From: CAIQQQ01 sp040399685
GTDB taxonomy: Bacteria; Pseudomonadota; Alphaproteobacteria; Acetobacterales; Acetobacteraceae
Direction: 5' to 3'
DNA length: 58,609 nt
Assembly (NCBI GenBank): GCA_040399685.1
Contig: JBBART010000028.1
Coordinates: 1 to 58,609, forward strand
Part shown: positions 56,849 through 58,609 of the stretch, piece after piece
How positions within the stretch are numbered: the first letter of the stretch is position 1
Layout: each line of letters opens with the position of its first letter
Translations under genes and position numbers: made by a program
Notes under the pieces: generated by a model
What the model saw: only the letters and a program-made list of their open reading frames with translations
Told to the model about the DNA's origin: nothing
Database searches by the model: none

Positions 56849-58234
56849 ATGGACTGCGCCATCTGTCTCGCCGAGCTGGGCGGCACCACGCGCATCACCG
56901 CCGGGTGCGGTCACACCTTCCACCTGGCGTGCGTGCAGGGCCTCGCCGTCCACGGCCACACCTTGTGCCCCCAGTGCCGTGCGCCGTTCAGCGTCTTGCT
57001 GCCGCGCGCAGGCGACCCGGCGCCGGACGTCCCGCCCGCACGCGCCGTGGTGGCGAACCGCGCGCTCCAGCTCAGCTTCCTGTGCACGGAGACGGAGACA
57101 GGCAAGTGCGCGGGCGTGGTGGTGCTCCACGCGCCGCACGAGGACCACCGCGTGGGCGTGGACCTCGTTGTGCTTGCGGACGTGAGCGGCTCCATGGTGG
57201 GCCGGAAGATCACCCTCCTGCGCGAGTCCCTACGTTTCCTCATCGGCGAGCTCACACCGCGCGACCGTCTCTGCGTGGTTCCCTTCAACGACCACGCGAC
57301 CCCTCTGGCGCCGCTCAAGCCGATGAACGACGAGAACAAGGCGGCCTTGGCGGCGGAGTGCCGGGTGCTCGACGTGCGTGGGGGCACGGACATTGGGGCG
57401 GCACTCCTTGCGGCACACCGGGTGCTCTCTGCCCGACGGTCCTTCAACGACACCACCATGGTGCTCCTGCTGAGCGACGGCCAGGACAACGACGCGATGC
57501 GCACCGCCGTCACGCTGCCCCTCGTCTGCTGCGTCGGTATCGGCAGCGACCACGACGCCTTCCTGCTCAAGGAACTGAGCGCCCGCTCGGGCGGTACCTT
57601 CGCGTACGCGCCGTCCGACGCGCTCATCCCCGCCACCGTGGGCGCGGCGCTGGGTGCGGCGACCAGCACGGTCGCCACCGAGGTGCGTCTCAAAGTGAAG
57701 GGCGAGGAGGAGCTGGTGGGCGCCTTCACGGACGGTCAGACGTTCTACCACCCGTTCTCCTCGGACGTCGGGCTGCCCGTCACCGTCGCGCTGACCTACA
57801 AGGACAACGGCGGCAACGCCCGGGAGGCGCACGCGGAGTTTGACGGCGTGACTATGAGCGAGACGTCTGCAGACCTCATCGACAGCCACATGCAGCGGCG
57901 CCTGTTTATGCGCGCCATCAAGAGCAGCGTTGATATGGCCCGCGGCGGCGACATGGCCGGCGCGCGAGACGCGTTGCGCAGCTGCAAGGAGACGATCGAG
58001 GCTAGCCGGAGCGCCGCAACGGAGCTCTGCGCCTCGCTGGTGGCGGACCTCAACGCGCAGCTCGAGCGCCTGGTGGACTCGCGCACCTACCACCAGTCAG
58101 GCGGCGCAGCGACGGGACTGGCGCGCATGACGTCCCACACTATGCAGCGCGCCACCGGGGACGGCCTGCTCTACGCCACGCAGACTGTGGCTGACGCGAC
58201 GCAGCGCGCCGTCGACGCGACCCAGGGTGTGTGA
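56849..58234 (+). CDS. RING-H2 plus von Willebrand A domain protein
   Basis: 461 residues. RING at 1-50 (CAICLAEL...CGHTFHLAC...CPQC). VWA at about 105-280 with the MIDAS DVSGSM, the Thr in GGTDIG and LLLSDGQDND. The C-terminal part matches the VWA-Hint/copine-like tail. Plant WAV3-type E3 ligases share the RING-VWA order. Likely a substrate-binding ubiquitin ligase. Confidence 0.85.
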   Translation: MDCAICLAELGGTTRITAGCGHTFHLACVQGLAVHGHTLCPQCRAPFSVLLPRAGDPAPDVPPARAVVANRALQLSFLCTETETGKCAGVVVLHAPHEDHRVGVDLVVLADVSGSMVGRKITLLRESLRFLIGELTPRDRLCVVPFNDHATPLAPLKPMNDENKAALAAECRVLDVRGGTDIGAALLAAHRVLSARRSFNDTTMVLLLSDGQDNDAMRTAVTLPLVCCVGIGSDHDAFLLKELSARSGGTFAYAPSDALIPATVGAALGAATSTVATEVRLKVKGEEELVGAFTDGQTFYHPFSSDVGLPVTVALTYKDNGGNAREAHAEFDGVTMSETSADLIDSHMQRRLFMRAIKSSVDMARGGDMAGARDALRSCKETIEASRSAATELCASLVADLNAQLERLVDSRTYHQSGGAATGLARMTSHTMQRATGDGLLYATQTVADATQRAVDATQGV

Positions 58235-58270
58235 TAGATATAACTAGCTTTTTCTTCAGCTTGCTAGCTG

Positions 58271-58507
58271 ATGTTCGGGCTGTCCACCGTGGAGTTTGTG
58301 GCGCTCTGTTGCACGGGAGGCTACGCTGTGAATGCAGCGTGTCAAGCGTTGCTCACGGCGTACAAGATCCACAAGGGCATCTACTCCAGGGAGATGGACT
58401 TTAAGAGAGAGTATCTGCTTGCCGACCTGTACAAAGACATGTCAGGCTTGCAAGCCGCGGTTTGGAGCCACAGCGACAAGCGCGCGACAGAGAGCAACGC
58501 GCAGTGA
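58271..58507 (+). CDS. small membrane protein
   Basis: 78 residues with an N-terminal hydrophobic segment (VEFVALCCTGGYAVNAACQA) and a charged tail. Ends 7 nt before the element at 58514. Not recognised. Confidence 0.5.
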   Translation: MFGLSTVEFVALCCTGGYAVNAACQALLTAYKIHKGIYSREMDFKREYLLADLYKDMSGLQAAVWSHSDKRATESNAQ

Positions 58508-58513
58508 GTGGTA

Positions 58514-58609
58514 CAGGGGGGTCTCACTTTAAGAAGGCAGGACTTTAGGAGAGAGTCTAAACTTCTAAGGTGACAACTGAAGGCAAACAATATGAACGTC
58601 ATCCAAAAT
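58514..58609 (-). mobile_element. family-B mariner-like element, inverted, cut by the window end
   Basis: TA (58512-58513) then CAGGGGGGTCTCACTTT. Reverse complement of 10779-10873 along its whole visible length; continues past the window. Confidence 0.8.

Overview
This window reads as a large eukaryotic DNA virus genome, or a viral region integrated in an algal nucleus. Genes are closely packed on both strands. Many start 20-40 nt below an AT-rich TATA-like box (ATATTTAAAA, ATATAAA) in otherwise GC-rich DNA. The content mixes eukaryotic and viral types: a heliorhodopsin, a histone H3, a D12-class adenine methyltransferase, sterol desaturases, many glycosyltransferases, RING/RINGv/RBR-like ubiquitin ligases, a USP, SET and MYND proteins, RWP-RK, AP2-like, SANT and ARID-like regulators, and proline-rich (SPPPP) surface proteins with beta-propellers. 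Heliorhodopsin plus a histone fits large algal viruses (EhV-like or mirusvirus-like). No capsid, polymerase or packaging gene is visible, so I do not assign a lineage. At least one gene (48450-49610) has clear spliceosomal introns. Two 100-N gaps mark this as a scaffold.

Layout. 1-4.9 kb: PC-esterase-like protein, PLAC8 protein and a two-domain glycosyltransferase. 5-8.6 kb: heliorhodopsin and a gentisate-dioxygenase-like bicupin cut by a Fanzor (eukaryotic TnpB) element. 8.6-13 kb: zinc-finger, AP2-like and AT-hook genes with long GC-rich, partly repeated flanks. 13-16 kb: YibB-like protein, RWP-RK, FAS1 and a broken RING gene. 16-24.6 kb: proline-rich propeller protein, coiled-coil protein, 2OG-oxygenase-like protein, J-domain protein and a broken sterol desaturase. 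24.7-29.4 kb: GT17, GT90, a USP without its Cys box, and fragments around transposon ends. 29.6-38.6 kb: cupredoxin/PQQ-propeller protein, H3, SANT, a fucosyltransferase-like gene, a broken nucleotidyltransferase and a PD-(D/E)XK nuclease. 38.6-52.3 kb: tandem repeats, two ARID-like genes, RBR-like, D12, RINGv, MYND, SET and the spliced gene. 52.3-58.6 kb: a RING gene with a candidate -1 frameshift site, a tRNA-Arg with an expanded T-loop, GT8 and other glycosyltransferases, an intact sterol desaturase and a RING-VWA protein.

Two processes shape the window. First, mariner-like elements with ends TA-CAGGGGGG...CCCCCCTG-TA occur at least 12 times. One family carries a truncated Fanzor gene, and its smaller members all keep the same 3' end, where a guide (omega) RNA would be encoded. 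Second, several genes are broken by short tandem duplications of 20, 23 and 40 bp; removing the extra copy restores the frame in each case. Other genes carry single-frame shifts, some in CG-rich tracts, so either decay (an endogenous or relaxed locus) or assembly error must be considered.

The genes together suggest remodelling of host surface glycans and membrane sterols (GTs, PC-esterase, desaturases), light sensing (heliorhodopsin), ubiquitin-based host control, and chromatin/transcription control (H3, SET, ARID, AP2, RWP-RK, D12).
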